The notes beneath the pieces were generated by a model. That model worked only from the letters and a program-made list of their open reading frames with translations, was not told the DNA's origin and made no database searches. DNA of 64,000 nt. Origin: CBDFGN01 sp965247065 (lineage in GTDB: Bacteria; Bacteroidota; Bacteroidia; Cytophagales; Cyclobacteriaceae). The translations under genes and the position numbers were made by a program. The DNA lies in contig CBDFGN010000006.1 in NCBI GenBank assembly GCA_965247065.1, positions 4,154,001-4,218,000 on the forward strand, written 5' to 3'. This document shows positions 10,801 to 19,213 of this stretch, one piece after another (position 1 is the first letter of the stretch; every line of letters begins with the position of its first letter).

Positions 10801-11255
10801 TAGAAACCGATCTTGAGATCATCATCCCAGAAGAATACGTATCCAACATCTCCGAAAGACTCAGTCTTTACTCCCAAATTGACAACCTCAAAGACCAAAA
10901 AGAGCTGACGCAATTCGCTGAGTCACTCAAGGATCGCTTCGGGCCTATGCCGAGCTTCGTTGAAGACCTATTGGAAACAGTCAAAATCCGGTGGATCGCC
11001 GAACGCTTGGGTTTCGAAAAACTAACCATGAAAAATGAGGCTTTGAAGGCCAATTTCGTTTCATCTCAAAACGAGAATTACTTTAATTCAGAGATCTTTG
11101 GCAAAATATTGACCTTCGTGCAACTGCACCCCAGTGGAATGAGGATGAAGGAAGTGAAAGGCAAGTTGATCCTTTACATTGAGGGAATCAGCACCGTGCA
11201 CCAAGCGCTGGAGGTCATTGAAAGAATTGAGGGTAAAGTAAATGTAAACTCATGA
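7884..11255 (+). CDS. mfd: Transcription-repair coupling factor Mfd
   Basis: 1123 residues, normal for Mfd. It removes RNA polymerase stalled at DNA lesions and recruits UvrA. N-terminal UvrB-like region (ILHDKEEAAYFHNDL; FFPSSYKRPYQFEE), then the RNA-polymerase interaction region with GDYVTHIDYGIGRFVGL around residue 445. The RecG-like translocase follows, with Walker A GDVGFGKTE near residue 588, DEEQ near 690 and TATPIPRTL, then helicase motif QMRGRVGRS. The C-terminal domain that masks the UvrA site is present. The start is GTG; an upstream in-frame TAG at 7857 leaves little room for any other. The stop overlaps the next gene (ATGA at 11252). uvrA lies elsewhere in the window. Confidence 0.97.
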   Translation: MIRAKDFVKIYSADSLIKTLAEEIRTNAGPSIHLKGLSGSLDAVVCAAVYTLTRQDHLLILHDKEEAAYFHNDLQNLVGNREVLFFPSSYKRPYQFEEIENANILQRAEILNRINHKSTSGELIVTYPEALTEKVIHKRSLAKNTFSTKVGDEIDSRFLQDLLSSYDFEKADFVYEAGQFAIRGGIIDIYSYAHELPYRLELFGDEIESIRTFDPNSQLSIDKLKSVNIIPNVQTKLLEETRQSFLQFISPSTKIWVKDIQQMEDVLDQFFAKAQDNFETIIAESGNSKAVLEPADLFETGESLADHLKPFALIEFGNRFYSPESRSFSFDSEGQPSFNKDFELLARDLDEKQAMDFRTIIASDSHQQMERLITIIDELGPQIQFQDLEISLRAGFVDKSIKVTCYTDHQLFDRFHRYQNKNRYSKAKALTLKELQNLSPGDYVTHIDYGIGRFVGLDKVEVGSKQQEVLRLVYRDDDLLYVGIHSLHKISKYGGKDGVPPIMNKLGSPEWENKKKRVKKKVLDIATDLIGLYAKRKASPGFSFSEDSFLQAELESSFIFDDTPDQAKASQDVKVDMQAPHPMDRLVCGDVGFGKTEVAIRAAWKAVCDNKQVAVLVPTTILAMQHFHTFSDRLDNFPVGIEYLSRFKQTSEVKKIIKNTAVGKTDILIGTHRIVNKDIRFKDLGLLIIDEEQKFGVSVKERLKEIKVNVDTLTLTATPIPRTLHFSLMGARDLSVITTPPPNRQPVTTELHGFNQEKIRDAISFELRRGGQVFFVHNRIEDIEQVANIVFKLIPDARIGVAHGQMQGNRLEKTMVRFIEGEYDVLVSTNIIESGLDIPNANTIIINHAHMFGLSDLHQMRGRVGRSNKKAFCYLLAPPTIGLTSEARKRLQTLEEFSELGDGFKVAMRDLDIRGAGNLLGREQSGFISDLGFDAYHKILDETITELKETEFKDLFQKDLLFRIRPLVADCIIETDLEIIIPEEYVSNISERLSLYSQIDNLKDQKELTQFAESLKDRFGPMPSFVEDLLETVKIRWIAERLGFEKLTMKNEALKANFVSSQNENYFNSEIFGKILTFVQLHPSGMRMKEVKGKLILYIEGISTVHQALEVIERIEGKVNVNS

Positions 11256-13135
11256 ATTATCAATTCATCCTGGGCTCCCGTATTGTGGTGGTGTCCGCGG
11301 TATTAGTGATCTTAGCATCGTGCCAAAAAACTACTGGCGAAGTGAAAACTATTAGCCATCCGGACAGACATACATACGCAAAGCCTGATGCGGTCATCAC
11401 CCATCTGTATTTGGATGTGGATGTGAATTTTGATCTTGAAATAATTGAAGGTGTCGCCAGCTTCGACATTCGAACCAGCCATGATGCCTCACAACTGATT
11501 CTGGATACCAAGAATTTGGATATCCGTAAAGTTACCATCTCTGATGGTGCTGACCCGGTTCAGTTTTCGCTAGGAGAACCACATCAGCACATGGGGCAGG
11601 CCCTTACCATTCCTATCACTCCGGTCACACAAAAAGTCCAAATTCATTACCAAACCACCGCAGGTGCCGAAGCCCTGCAATGGCTTAACCCGATTCAGAC
11701 CGCCGACAAAACCGATCCTTTTTTGTTCACCCAATCCCAAGCCATCCTGGCTCGGTCCTGGATCCCGATTCAAGACTCGCCTGGCATCCGATTCACTTAC
11801 TCAGCCCGGGTTACTGTGCCACCGGGATTAATGGCCCTCATGAGCGCTGAGAATCCTACTCAGACAAATGAGAACGGGGAATATACATTCCAAATGAATC
11901 AACCCATTCCTGCATATCTAATGGCTCTGTCAGTTGGAAATGTGACGTTTGCCCCTATTGGACAACGGACAGGAGTGTATGCCGAGCCCTCGGTAATTGA
12001 GGCCGCTATTTATGAATTTGGTGAAATGGAAGATATGTTGGTAGCTGCAGAGCGTCTATATGGCCCCTATAGATGGGTACGATATGACTTGATAATTCTG
12101 CCACCTAGCTTTCCCTTCGGTGGTATGGAGAATCCAAGGTTGACTTTTGCCACCCCTACTATTATTGCCGGCGACCGATCATTGACCTCCTTGGTGGCTC
12201 ACGAGCTTGCCCACTCCTGGTCTGGAAACCTGGTAACTAACGCTACGTGGGACGATTTCTGGCTAAATGAGGGATTTACGGTTTACTTCGAACAAAGGAT
12301 CATGGAAGAGTTATTCGGCCGGTCTTATGCGGAAATGTTGGCTCAATTGAGTAAAAATGCATTGGAAGATGATATTGAAGAATTCATAGCCGGTGGGAAG
12401 GCCGATGATACAAAGCTAAAGCTGGATTTGAACGGAAGAAATCCCGACGACGGCGTGACTTCTGTCCCCTATGACAAGGGATATCTGTTTCTGCGCTGGA
12501 TCGAGGAGTCGGTCGGAAGAGAGAAATTTGACTCCTTTCTGAAACAGTATTTCGCTAAGAAGGCCTTTCAGGTCATGACCACCGAGAGCTTTTTGGAATA
12601 TTTGAAGACGCAGTTGTTCGAGGCTCAGGAATTGGAATACGATTCGGGCGCCGTTAATGTTTGGGTCTACGGGCAGGGGTTGCCAGCCAACTGTCCCAAT
12701 CCTAGCTCCGGCAGGTTCGAGCTGGTAACCGCCAAGCTAAATTCGATGATCTCGGGAGCTCCAGTTACCGCTGATGGAACTAAGGAGTGGAGCTCCCACG
12801 AATGGTTGTTTTTCATCACAAGCTTACCGCAGGGCATGACGCCACAAAAAATGAAAGAACTTGATGATGTTTTTGAATTTACTGCTTCGAGCAATTCTGA
12901 AATCGCTGCGGCCTGGCTAGAGAAGGCCATCTCGGTCAAATATGAGGCGGCCTACCCGAGACTGGAGGAGTTCCTGGTTCAAACCGGTCGGCGGAAATTT
13001 TTGGTACCTCTGTATAGTGCCATGGTTAGAACTGATGAAGGCAAAGAAATGGCTCTAAACATTTATCAGAAGGCCCGGTCAAATTACCACTTTGTAAGCA
13101 CCAACACGATAGACGATCTCCTCGAGTGGAAATAA
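11252..13135 (+). CDS. M1 family metallo-aminopeptidase lipoprotein, leukotriene A4 hydrolase-like
   Basis: 627 residues. The N-terminal hydrophobic segment ends in a lipobox (VLVILASC), so it is probably a membrane-anchored lipoprotein. The M1 features are intact: GGMENPRLTF (exopeptidase GxMEN) near residue 290, HELAHSW near 316 and the third zinc ligand in WLNEGFTVYFE about 19 residues later. The C-terminal part (YPRLEEFLVQTGRRKFLVPLY) resembles the helical domain of LTA4 hydrolase-type aminopeptidases. It trims N-terminal residues from peptides in the envelope. Its ATG overlaps the mfd stop, so the two genes are probably translationally coupled, an unusual functional pairing. Confidence 0.93.
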   Translation: MNYQFILGSRIVVVSAVLVILASCQKTTGEVKTISHPDRHTYAKPDAVITHLYLDVDVNFDLEIIEGVASFDIRTSHDASQLILDTKNLDIRKVTISDGADPVQFSLGEPHQHMGQALTIPITPVTQKVQIHYQTTAGAEALQWLNPIQTADKTDPFLFTQSQAILARSWIPIQDSPGIRFTYSARVTVPPGLMALMSAENPTQTNENGEYTFQMNQPIPAYLMALSVGNVTFAPIGQRTGVYAEPSVIEAAIYEFGEMEDMLVAAERLYGPYRWVRYDLIILPPSFPFGGMENPRLTFATPTIIAGDRSLTSLVAHELAHSWSGNLVTNATWDDFWLNEGFTVYFEQRIMEELFGRSYAEMLAQLSKNALEDDIEEFIAGGKADDTKLKLDLNGRNPDDGVTSVPYDKGYLFLRWIEESVGREKFDSFLKQYFAKKAFQVMTTESFLEYLKTQLFEAQELEYDSGAVNVWVYGQGLPANCPNPSSGRFELVTAKLNSMISGAPVTADGTKEWSSHEWLFFITSLPQGMTPQKMKELDDVFEFTASSNSEIAAAWLEKAISVKYEAAYPRLEEFLVQTGRRKFLVPLYSAMVRTDEGKEMALNIYQKARSNYHFVSTNTIDDLLEWK

Positions 13136-13162
13136 TTAGGCGTTAGATCCATACCTCATACC

Positions 13163-14965
13163 TTAAAAGCAATATGCATCAGCCTCAATCATGCTATTTG
13201 CCAATTTCCGGCGGGCCGCTTTCAAATTGTATGGATCGATCTTGGTAAACCTCTTGAGTCCAAGTAGCATCACTCTCAATTCATCACCCTCTGCAAAGCC
13301 GTAAATAGCCTCCTTGCCAGATCTGCTAATGACATCAACGGCATGGTGTAAATAGACCATAGTCATTTCGATTTGATTGAGGCAAGCTTTCTCCCCTTTG
13401 ATCGAAATCAACTTCTGAGTTCGAAGCAGGACAGATTCAGCGACGTATATTTCTATTAAGATATCAGCCATCGCCATTAGCAATTCTTGCTCCTCTTTAA
13501 GATTTTGCAAAAACTTCTTTACCGCCGATCCGGCAATCATTAAACCGGCCTTCTTAAGGTTAAGCAACACCTTTCTTTCCTTGCCTAGCAACTCGGACTC
13601 TTCCTCTAAATTGAACTCCGGAATTCCGGTAAGCTCCTTGGCCACTTCCATGGCCGGTCCCATCAGGTCGAGTTGACCCTTCATGGCTTTCCGCATCATC
13701 ATATCGATGGTCAACATGCGGTTGATTTCGTTGGTCCCTTCAAAAATGCGATTGATCCTCGCGTCACGGTAAGCTCGGTCCATAGGACCTTCGGAGGAAA
13801 ATCCCATGCCGCCAAAAATTTGTACTCCTTCATCCACCACAAAGTCTATTAGTTCTGATCCTTTTACCTTCAGGATGGCGCACTCAATGGCGAATTCCTC
13901 AACTGATTTTAGTTTTGCCTCGGCTTCTTTCATGCCACCCTCGATCAAATCTTTATAAGCATCGTCAATATTCTGCCCGGCTCGATAACAGGCTGCCCCT
14001 AACGCATAAACACGGGCAGCGGCTTCTCCCAGCTTGTGCTTTATGGCTCCAAAGTTGGAAATAGGCTGACCGAACTGGTGCCTCTCGTTTGCATATTTAA
14101 CCGATGTGCTCAGGGCATACTTGGCTCCACCCAATGTAGACGCAGCCAACTTTATGCGGCCAATGTTCAGGACATTAACGGCGATCTTGAATCCATTTTC
14201 GCGATCAGACAACATATTCTCTGCCGGGACCGGGCAGTCGTTGAAAAATATCTGGCGGGTCGAGGAGCCTTTGATGCCCATCTTCTTCTCCTCTTCGTTC
14301 ATCGTAATTCCACCAAACTCTCTTTCTACCAGGAAAGCAGTAAGTTTTTGGTCACTCTCGATTTTGGCAAAGACAATAAACAGATCGGCGAAACCTCCAT
14401 TGGTGATCCACATTTTCTGACCTGTAAGTAGGTAGTTTTTCCCATCCTTAGATGGAATGGCCTTGGTTTTAGCGCCATTAGCATCCGAGCCCGAATCTGG
14501 CTCCGAAAGGCAGTATGCCGCTTTCATTTCCCCAGATGCTAGTTTAGGCAAGTATTTGGCTTTCTGTTCCTCCGTACCATAATACAAAATCGGCAAAGTC
14601 CCAATGCCGCTATGGGCCGAAAACGCAACCGCAAATGAATGGCTGGGTCCGATTTTTTCCGCTACAAGCATCGAGGTGTTGAAGTTCATGCCAAAGCCTC
14701 CATAGGTTTCCGGAATCGCCGTTGCCAGTAAGCCGAGCTCACCGGACTTATCTAAAAGAGATGGCATCAGATCCGGATTGTCCTTTATCGCGTCAATCTC
14801 ATCTAAACGTGAGTGCACTTCCTTGGCAACAAAATCTTCGCAGGTCTGTGCAATCATGATTTGCTCCTCAGTCCATTCAGCTGGTATGAACACCTGCTGA
14901 GGATCCGTCTCCTTGATGAGAAACTCTCCTCCCCTGAGTGCTTTTGCCTTGTCAATAGTTTCCAT
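13163..14965 (-). CDS. Acyl-CoA dehydrogenase (beta-oxidation step 1)
   Basis: 600 residues, the long Bacteroidota/Bacillus FadE-type class with a C-terminal extension. Acyl-CoA dehydrogenase N-, middle and C-domains are visible: CEDFVAKEV, AYCLSEPDSGSDANGAKTKA (FAD/substrate block), KMWITNGGFADLF, and DARINRIFEGTNEINRML with the region of the catalytic base and FAD binding. It oxidises acyl-CoA to trans-2-enoyl-CoA. It is the last gene of the marR-fadB-thiolase-dehydrogenase cluster, 54 bp after the thiolase, so the three enzymes form a full beta-oxidation cycle. Expression is probably controlled by the MarR protein upstream. Confidence 0.93.
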   Translation of the reverse strand: METIDKAKALRGGEFLIKETDPQQVFIPAEWTEEQIMIAQTCEDFVAKEVHSRLDEIDAIKDNPDLMPSLLDKSGELGLLATAIPETYGGFGMNFNTSMLVAEKIGPSHSFAVAFSAHSGIGTLPILYYGTEEQKAKYLPKLASGEMKAAYCLSEPDSGSDANGAKTKAIPSKDGKNYLLTGQKMWITNGGFADLFIVFAKIESDQKLTAFLVEREFGGITMNEEEKKMGIKGSSTRQIFFNDCPVPAENMLSDRENGFKIAVNVLNIGRIKLAASTLGGAKYALSTSVKYANERHQFGQPISNFGAIKHKLGEAAARVYALGAACYRAGQNIDDAYKDLIEGGMKEAEAKLKSVEEFAIECAILKVKGSELIDFVVDEGVQIFGGMGFSSEGPMDRAYRDARINRIFEGTNEINRMLTIDMMMRKAMKGQLDLMGPAMEVAKELTGIPEFNLEEESELLGKERKVLLNLKKAGLMIAGSAVKKFLQNLKEEQELLMAMADILIEIYVAESVLLRTQKLISIKGEKACLNQIEMTMVYLHHAVDVISRSGKEAIYGFAEGDELRVMLLGLKRFTKIDPYNLKAARRKLANSMIEADAYCF

Positions 14966-15019
14966 TCTTTTAGTCGTTAATCGTTAGTGCCCTTTTCTTG
15001 GCCATTTCGGCAATCTTCT

Positions 15020-16195
15020 TTAGTTCAGCAGTTCGTAAATGCCCGCGACCCCCTGTCCTCCGCCCACGCACGCGGTCACCATGCCATACTTTTGTTTTCG
15101 GCGTCGCAACTCGTTAAACAATTGTATGGAGAGTTTGGCGCCCGTACATCCCAGTGGATGTCCCAGTGCAATTGCGCCTCCATTAGGATTTACCAGATCA
15201 GGATCAAGGTCCACACGCTTCATTACTGCCAATGCCTGTGGGGCAAAGGCCTCGTTCAGTTCCACCTGTTCAATATCCTTCAGTTTCAAGCCCCCTAGTT
15301 TAAGGGCTTTTGGAATGGCATCCACGGGGCCCATTCCCATTATTCTTGGATCCACACCGGCGGCGGCATACGAGACCATGCGCGCTATCGGCTGAATTTG
15401 ATACTCCTTTACCATGAGTTCCGACATCACCACTACAAAGGCAGCTCCATCGGATGTCTGGGAGGAATTACCGGCAGTGACCATTCCTTCTTGCCGAAAC
15501 ACTGGTTTTAGTTTGGCTAGAGCTTCCAGGGAAGTATCCGCTCTGGGTCCTTCATCTGTATCCACCAGGTATTCCCTGGATTCCCTTTTGCCCTGCGGAT
15601 TAACAAAAGTTTCGTTTACCGTTATTGGTACTATCTCCTCTGTAAATTTTCCCGCATTTATGGCGGCAAGAGCCTTTTTGTGGGACGAAAGGCTAAATCG
15701 GTCGGAGTCCTCCCTGGAGATATCGTTCTCATGAGCAACTTCCTCGGCCGTCAGGCCCATGCCAAGGTAGTATTCAGGATGGCCTTCGGCAATTTTCCAG
15801 TTCAGTGCGGTTTTATAACCCATAATCGGCACCAGGGACATCGATTCGGTCCCGCCGGCAATTATACAATCGGCCATGCCCGCTTGAATTTTGGCGCTGG
15901 CAATGGCAATTGCTTCCAGACCCGAACCGCAGTATCTATTTACGATCATTCCAGGAACCTCCATCGGTAAGGCCAAAAGAGAAATCATTCTTCCCATTTG
16001 TAATCCCTGTTCGGCCTCGGGTACGGCATTGCCAACAATCAGGTCGTCGACTCTTGTTGAATCGAATTCCGGAATTGAACCAACCAAATGTTTGATAACA
16101 TCTGTTGCTAAGTCGTCGGGTCGGGTAAATCGGAATACGCCCCGGCTGGCCTTTCCAACCGCGGATCTAAATCCAGCTACTACGAATGCGTCCAT
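15020..16195 (-). CDS. Acetyl-CoA C-acyltransferase (thiolase)
   Basis: 391 residues, standard thiolase length. Acyl-accepting Cys89 sits in NRYCGSGLEA. The C-terminal catalytic blocks GHPLGCTGA and TACVGGGQG, with the active-site His and Cys, and NEAFAPQALA are intact. It cleaves 3-ketoacyl-CoA to acetyl-CoA plus a shortened acyl-CoA. Encoded 55 bp downstream of the FadB-like gene and 54 bp upstream of the acyl-CoA dehydrogenase on the same strand, it supplies the last step of the local beta-oxidation operon. Distinction between a degradative (FadA) and a biosynthetic thiolase rests on this context. Confidence 0.94.
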   Translation of the reverse strand: MDAFVVAGFRSAVGKASRGVFRFTRPDDLATDVIKHLVGSIPEFDSTRVDDLIVGNAVPEAEQGLQMGRMISLLALPMEVPGMIVNRYCGSGLEAIAIASAKIQAGMADCIIAGGTESMSLVPIMGYKTALNWKIAEGHPEYYLGMGLTAEEVAHENDISREDSDRFSLSSHKKALAAINAGKFTEEIVPITVNETFVNPQGKRESREYLVDTDEGPRADTSLEALAKLKPVFRQEGMVTAGNSSQTSDGAAFVVVMSELMVKEYQIQPIARMVSYAAAGVDPRIMGMGPVDAIPKALKLGGLKLKDIEQVELNEAFAPQALAVMKRVDLDPDLVNPNGGAIALGHPLGCTGAKLSIQLFNELRRRKQKYGMVTACVGGGQGVAGIYELLN

Positions 16196-16250
16196 TTCAG
16201 TTTGAATTGTATGTTTTCAATTTCAGGTCCATTCCAGTCCTTCTTTAATG

Positions 16251-18653
16251 TTAGTTTCTAAGCGTTTTGCCCTTAAACAGTATGCTCTGAATTCTTTCTA
16301 AGGTCTTCTTTTCCCCAGTAAGGCTTAAGAACGCTTCTCTTTCCAAATCCAGCAAATATTGCTCAGTCACTTGGGTGGGGTAGGACAAGTCACCCCCATT
16401 CATTACGAAGGACAGCTTTTGAGCAATTTTCACGTCGTAGCTGGAAATGTAATGGCCATAACTCATTCCCGCGATACCGGCCTCGAAAAGCGCCATTCCT
16501 CCGCGGCCCTGTACCTTTATGTCGCTTCTTGGAATTGGTTTGGTATAGCCTCTTTCGGCCAAATTAATCGCAGTATTTTTAGCCTCCGCAATCAACCGGG
16601 ATCGATTGACCGTTATTTTATCTTTTCTCTGCAGGATATCCATATCGATCGCTTCGTGGGCAGACGTAGAAACTTTGGCGGTTGCGATATTCATAAAGTA
16701 CTCTTGAAGCTTATTATACTCCGGATCACCGACCCCGTAGGAATCGCTTGCCCGTAGCACTAATTCTTTGGTACCTCCACCCGCTGGAATAAGACCAACA
16801 CCTACCTCAACTAACCCCAGGTAACTTTCGGCGTGGGCTTGAATTCTATCACAGTGAAGCGATAGTTCCGTGCCCCCACCCAGGGTCATTCCCGCAGTCG
16901 CCGCAACGACCGGAATCTCGGAAAATCGAGCGCGCAACATGGTCTTTTGGAATTGGGCAATCATAAGATTGATCTCATCAAATTCCTGGTCACAGGCATA
17001 CATAAACAACAGAGCCAAGTTGGCACCCACTGAAAAATTCTGGGCCTCGTTACCAATTACCAAGGCCCGGAAATTCTCCTCAGCTTTGGCAATTCCAACA
17101 TTGATCCCCTCTACCAGCTCCGGACCTATGGAATTCATTTTGCTGTGGAATTCAAGATTAAGAACCCCGTCACCAATGTCAATCAAACTGGCTCCCTTGT
17201 TTCCCCAAACCTTGGAGTTATTCCGCAGGTTATTCAGAATTATTAGGTTACCCTTTGCCGGAAGATCTGAGTACTGCCTGGAATCCCGGTCATAGTAGGA
17301 ATAATGACCATTATCCGATTTGAAAAAAGACTCAGCCCCAGTTTCAAGCATCTCATAAACCCAGGGAGCCGGTTTTTGGCCGGCTTCCACCATTTTGGCT
17401 GCAGTCTCTTTCACTCCCAGGATATCCCAGGTCTTAAATGGTCCAAACTCCCAACCGAACCCAGCTAAAACGGCCTGATCTATTTTGTAAAGATCATCGG
17501 CAATTTCAGGGATTCTGAAAGAGCAGTAACGGAACAAGTCGTAAAATGTACGGCGATAAAACTCCCCAGCTTTGTCATCGTAATCTAACAAGACGCGTAG
17601 TTTTTCCGCTAAGTCATCTTGATCCTTAGTGGCCTCCAAAGACGGAAATTTAGTTTTGGTGCGGGGGCCGTATTCATAAGTCTGGAGATCCAATTCCAGG
17701 ATCTCAGTTGAGCCTTTAGGATCCTTAGTTTTTTTGAAATATCCTTGCCTGGTTTTATCCCCCCACCATTTGCGATCATAAAGTTCTTTTACAATGGCAG
17801 GAGGCTTGAATTGGTCCCTCGATTCATCGGATTTGAGTATCTCATGCAGGTTCCCGGAAACCTTTACGGTCGTATCCAAACCAACCAAATCCATGGTGCG
17901 AAAGGTGGCTGATTTTGGGCGGCCTATTGCAGGCCCGGTAAGACGATCCACTTCTCCCACCTTCAAGCCCATATCCTGAATCGTATGCATGCCGGACATA
18001 ATGGCGTAAACCCCAATACGATTGGCGATAAATCCGGGAGTGTCCTTGCAAAGGACCGTTTCCTTGCCCAGGAATAAAGAACCATATTCCATTAAAAAAT
18101 CGACCAGGTCGGGATCTGTCTGGGCAGTTGGAATAATTTCCAGCAGGCGCAGGTAACGGGGGGGATTGAAGAAATGAGTTCCGCAAAAGTGCCTTCTGAA
18201 ATCCTCATCCCGGCCATCAGTCATCAGGGCTATCGGAATTCCGGAGGTGTTTGAGGTTATGATTGATCCTGGCTTGCGATATTGGTCTACTTTCTCGTAC
18301 ACGTTTTTTTTGATCTCCAAATTCTCGATAACGGCTTCAAGGATCCAATCGGCGGACGAAACCATTTCCAAATCTCCGTCGAAGTTGCCAAGCTTAATTC
18401 GTGCGGCAAATTTCTTATGGTAAAGAGGAGATGGCTTGGCCTTAATAGTGGCCTGAAATGATTCCCTCACGATCCTGTTCTTTACCTGATTTTGACCCAG
18501 GTTCAGACCATGGCTTTTTTCTGAATCCGTTAACTCAGTCGGGGGAATGTCCAATAATAAAACCTCAACCCCCATGTTGGCAAAATGGCAGGCGATCCGG
18601 GAGCCCATTATTCCGGATCCTAATACAGCAACTCTATTTATCCTCCATTTCAT
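16251..18653 (-). CDS. 3-hydroxyacyl-CoA dehydrogenase/enoyl-CoA hydratase, FadN/FadB-like
   Basis: 800 residues. The N-terminal NAD-binding Rossmann fold (AVLGSGIMGSRIACHFANMG) starts near residue 8. The conserved hydroxyacyl-CoA dehydrogenase pieces ILEAVIENLEIKK, NTSGIP and FFNPPRYLRLLEIIP follow. The crotonase (enoyl-CoA hydratase) domain is C-terminal (VAATAGMTLGGGTELSLHCD; LVEVGVGLIPAGGG). This domain order is that of Bacillus FadN and the reverse of E. coli FadB. It catalyses hydration and dehydrogenation of enoyl-CoA. Its ATG at 18653 overlaps the marR stop (ATGA), so it is translationally coupled to the regulator, and the thiolase follows. Confidence 0.93.
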   Translation of the reverse strand: MKWRINRVAVLGSGIMGSRIACHFANMGVEVLLLDIPPTELTDSEKSHGLNLGQNQVKNRIVRESFQATIKAKPSPLYHKKFAARIKLGNFDGDLEMVSSADWILEAVIENLEIKKNVYEKVDQYRKPGSIITSNTSGIPIALMTDGRDEDFRRHFCGTHFFNPPRYLRLLEIIPTAQTDPDLVDFLMEYGSLFLGKETVLCKDTPGFIANRIGVYAIMSGMHTIQDMGLKVGEVDRLTGPAIGRPKSATFRTMDLVGLDTTVKVSGNLHEILKSDESRDQFKPPAIVKELYDRKWWGDKTRQGYFKKTKDPKGSTEILELDLQTYEYGPRTKTKFPSLEATKDQDDLAEKLRVLLDYDDKAGEFYRRTFYDLFRYCSFRIPEIADDLYKIDQAVLAGFGWEFGPFKTWDILGVKETAAKMVEAGQKPAPWVYEMLETGAESFFKSDNGHYSYYDRDSRQYSDLPAKGNLIILNNLRNNSKVWGNKGASLIDIGDGVLNLEFHSKMNSIGPELVEGINVGIAKAEENFRALVIGNEAQNFSVGANLALLFMYACDQEFDEINLMIAQFQKTMLRARFSEIPVVAATAGMTLGGGTELSLHCDRIQAHAESYLGLVEVGVGLIPAGGGTKELVLRASDSYGVGDPEYNKLQEYFMNIATAKVSTSAHEAIDMDILQRKDKITVNRSRLIAEAKNTAINLAERGYTKPIPRSDIKVQGRGGMALFEAGIAGMSYGHYISSYDVKIAQKLSFVMNGGDLSYPTQVTEQYLLDLEREAFLSLTGEKKTLERIQSILFKGKTLRN

Positions 18654-19099
18654 TCCCCGGATGGTTGATAGATTTGGTTTTGCTCAATTAATTGGTTTAT
18701 CTGGTTAATAACTTCAAAAAATGCCTTCAACTTCCGCTCTGCCACCAGGTCACGAACCGCCCGATTAAAGGTTTTTACAGTTTCTCGGGAAACATCCCGC
18801 TTCTTCAAACCATCCTTGGTAAGAAATATTCTGACTGACCTACGATCCTTGGTATCCTGCTCTCTGTAGAGCAACCCTTTTACCTCCATGGTCTTCAGAA
18901 TGCGGGTGAGGCTCCGGGCCTCCAATCCCATTAGTGGGGCTATTTTAGTTGCCGGTGTACCTTCAGCTGGATCAATATTTAGTAAGACAAAGCCAATTGA
19001 AGTAGTAATGTCGTATTGGGCGGCTTGCTGGTTGTACATGCGGGAAATGGCATGCCAGCAGACCTTAATATGATAATCAACCGACTCCTTCTTTTTCAT
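18650..19099 (-). CDS. MarR family transcriptional regulator of the beta-oxidation operon
   Basis: 149 residues with MarR-type winged-helix features: an N-terminal dimerisation helix, QYDITTSIGFVLLNI, the recognition helix region PATKIAPLMGLEARSLTRILKTMEVKGLL and the wing YREQDTKDRRSVRIFLTKDG. It is the first gene of the beta-oxidation cluster and overlaps the FadB-like gene by ATGA. A 26-bp near-perfect palindrome at 19122-19147, 23 bp upstream of its start, is the likely binding site, giving autoregulation and control of the operon. The ligand is probably an acyl-CoA, by analogy with other fatty-acid MarR-type repressors; this is inference. Confidence 0.92.
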   Translation of the reverse strand: MKKKESVDYHIKVCWHAISRMYNQQAAQYDITTSIGFVLLNIDPAEGTPATKIAPLMGLEARSLTRILKTMEVKGLLYREQDTKDRRSVRIFLTKDGLKKRDVSRETVKTFNRAVRDLVAERKLKAFFEVINQINQLIEQNQIYQPSGE

Positions 19100-19109
19100 C
19101 GTCCTAAGT

Positions 19110-19117
19110 CAAAGATA
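19110..19117 (-). promoter_or_regulatory. Putative Bacteroidota -7 element of the marR operon promoter
   Basis: Read on the minus strand, 19117-19110 is TATCTTTG, a match to the Bacteroidota -7 consensus TAnnTTTG. It lies 10 bp before the marR start codon, which implies an almost leaderless transcript. No good TTTG -33 element is seen at the expected distance. The palindrome at 19122-19147 covers that space, as expected for a repressible promoter. Confidence 0.45.
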
Positions 19118-19121
19118 AACA

Positions 19122-19147
19122 ATTTTATTATGCATGCATACTAAAAT
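19122..19147. promoter_or_regulatory. 26-bp near-perfect palindrome, probable MarR-family operator
   Basis: The left half ATTTTATTATGCA and right half TGCATACTAAAAT are reverse complements at 12 of 13 positions, centred on TGCATGCA. The site lies directly upstream of the -7-like element and 23 bp before the marR start. Position, symmetry and length fit the operators of dimeric MarR repressors. The binding partner is inferred from proximity. Confidence 0.65.
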
Positions 19148-19213
19148 GGCTGAAACAAATTTAGCCCGGTAACCATCAAAAGAACGCACTTGCAATAACA
19201 AGGGTTCCTTTCA

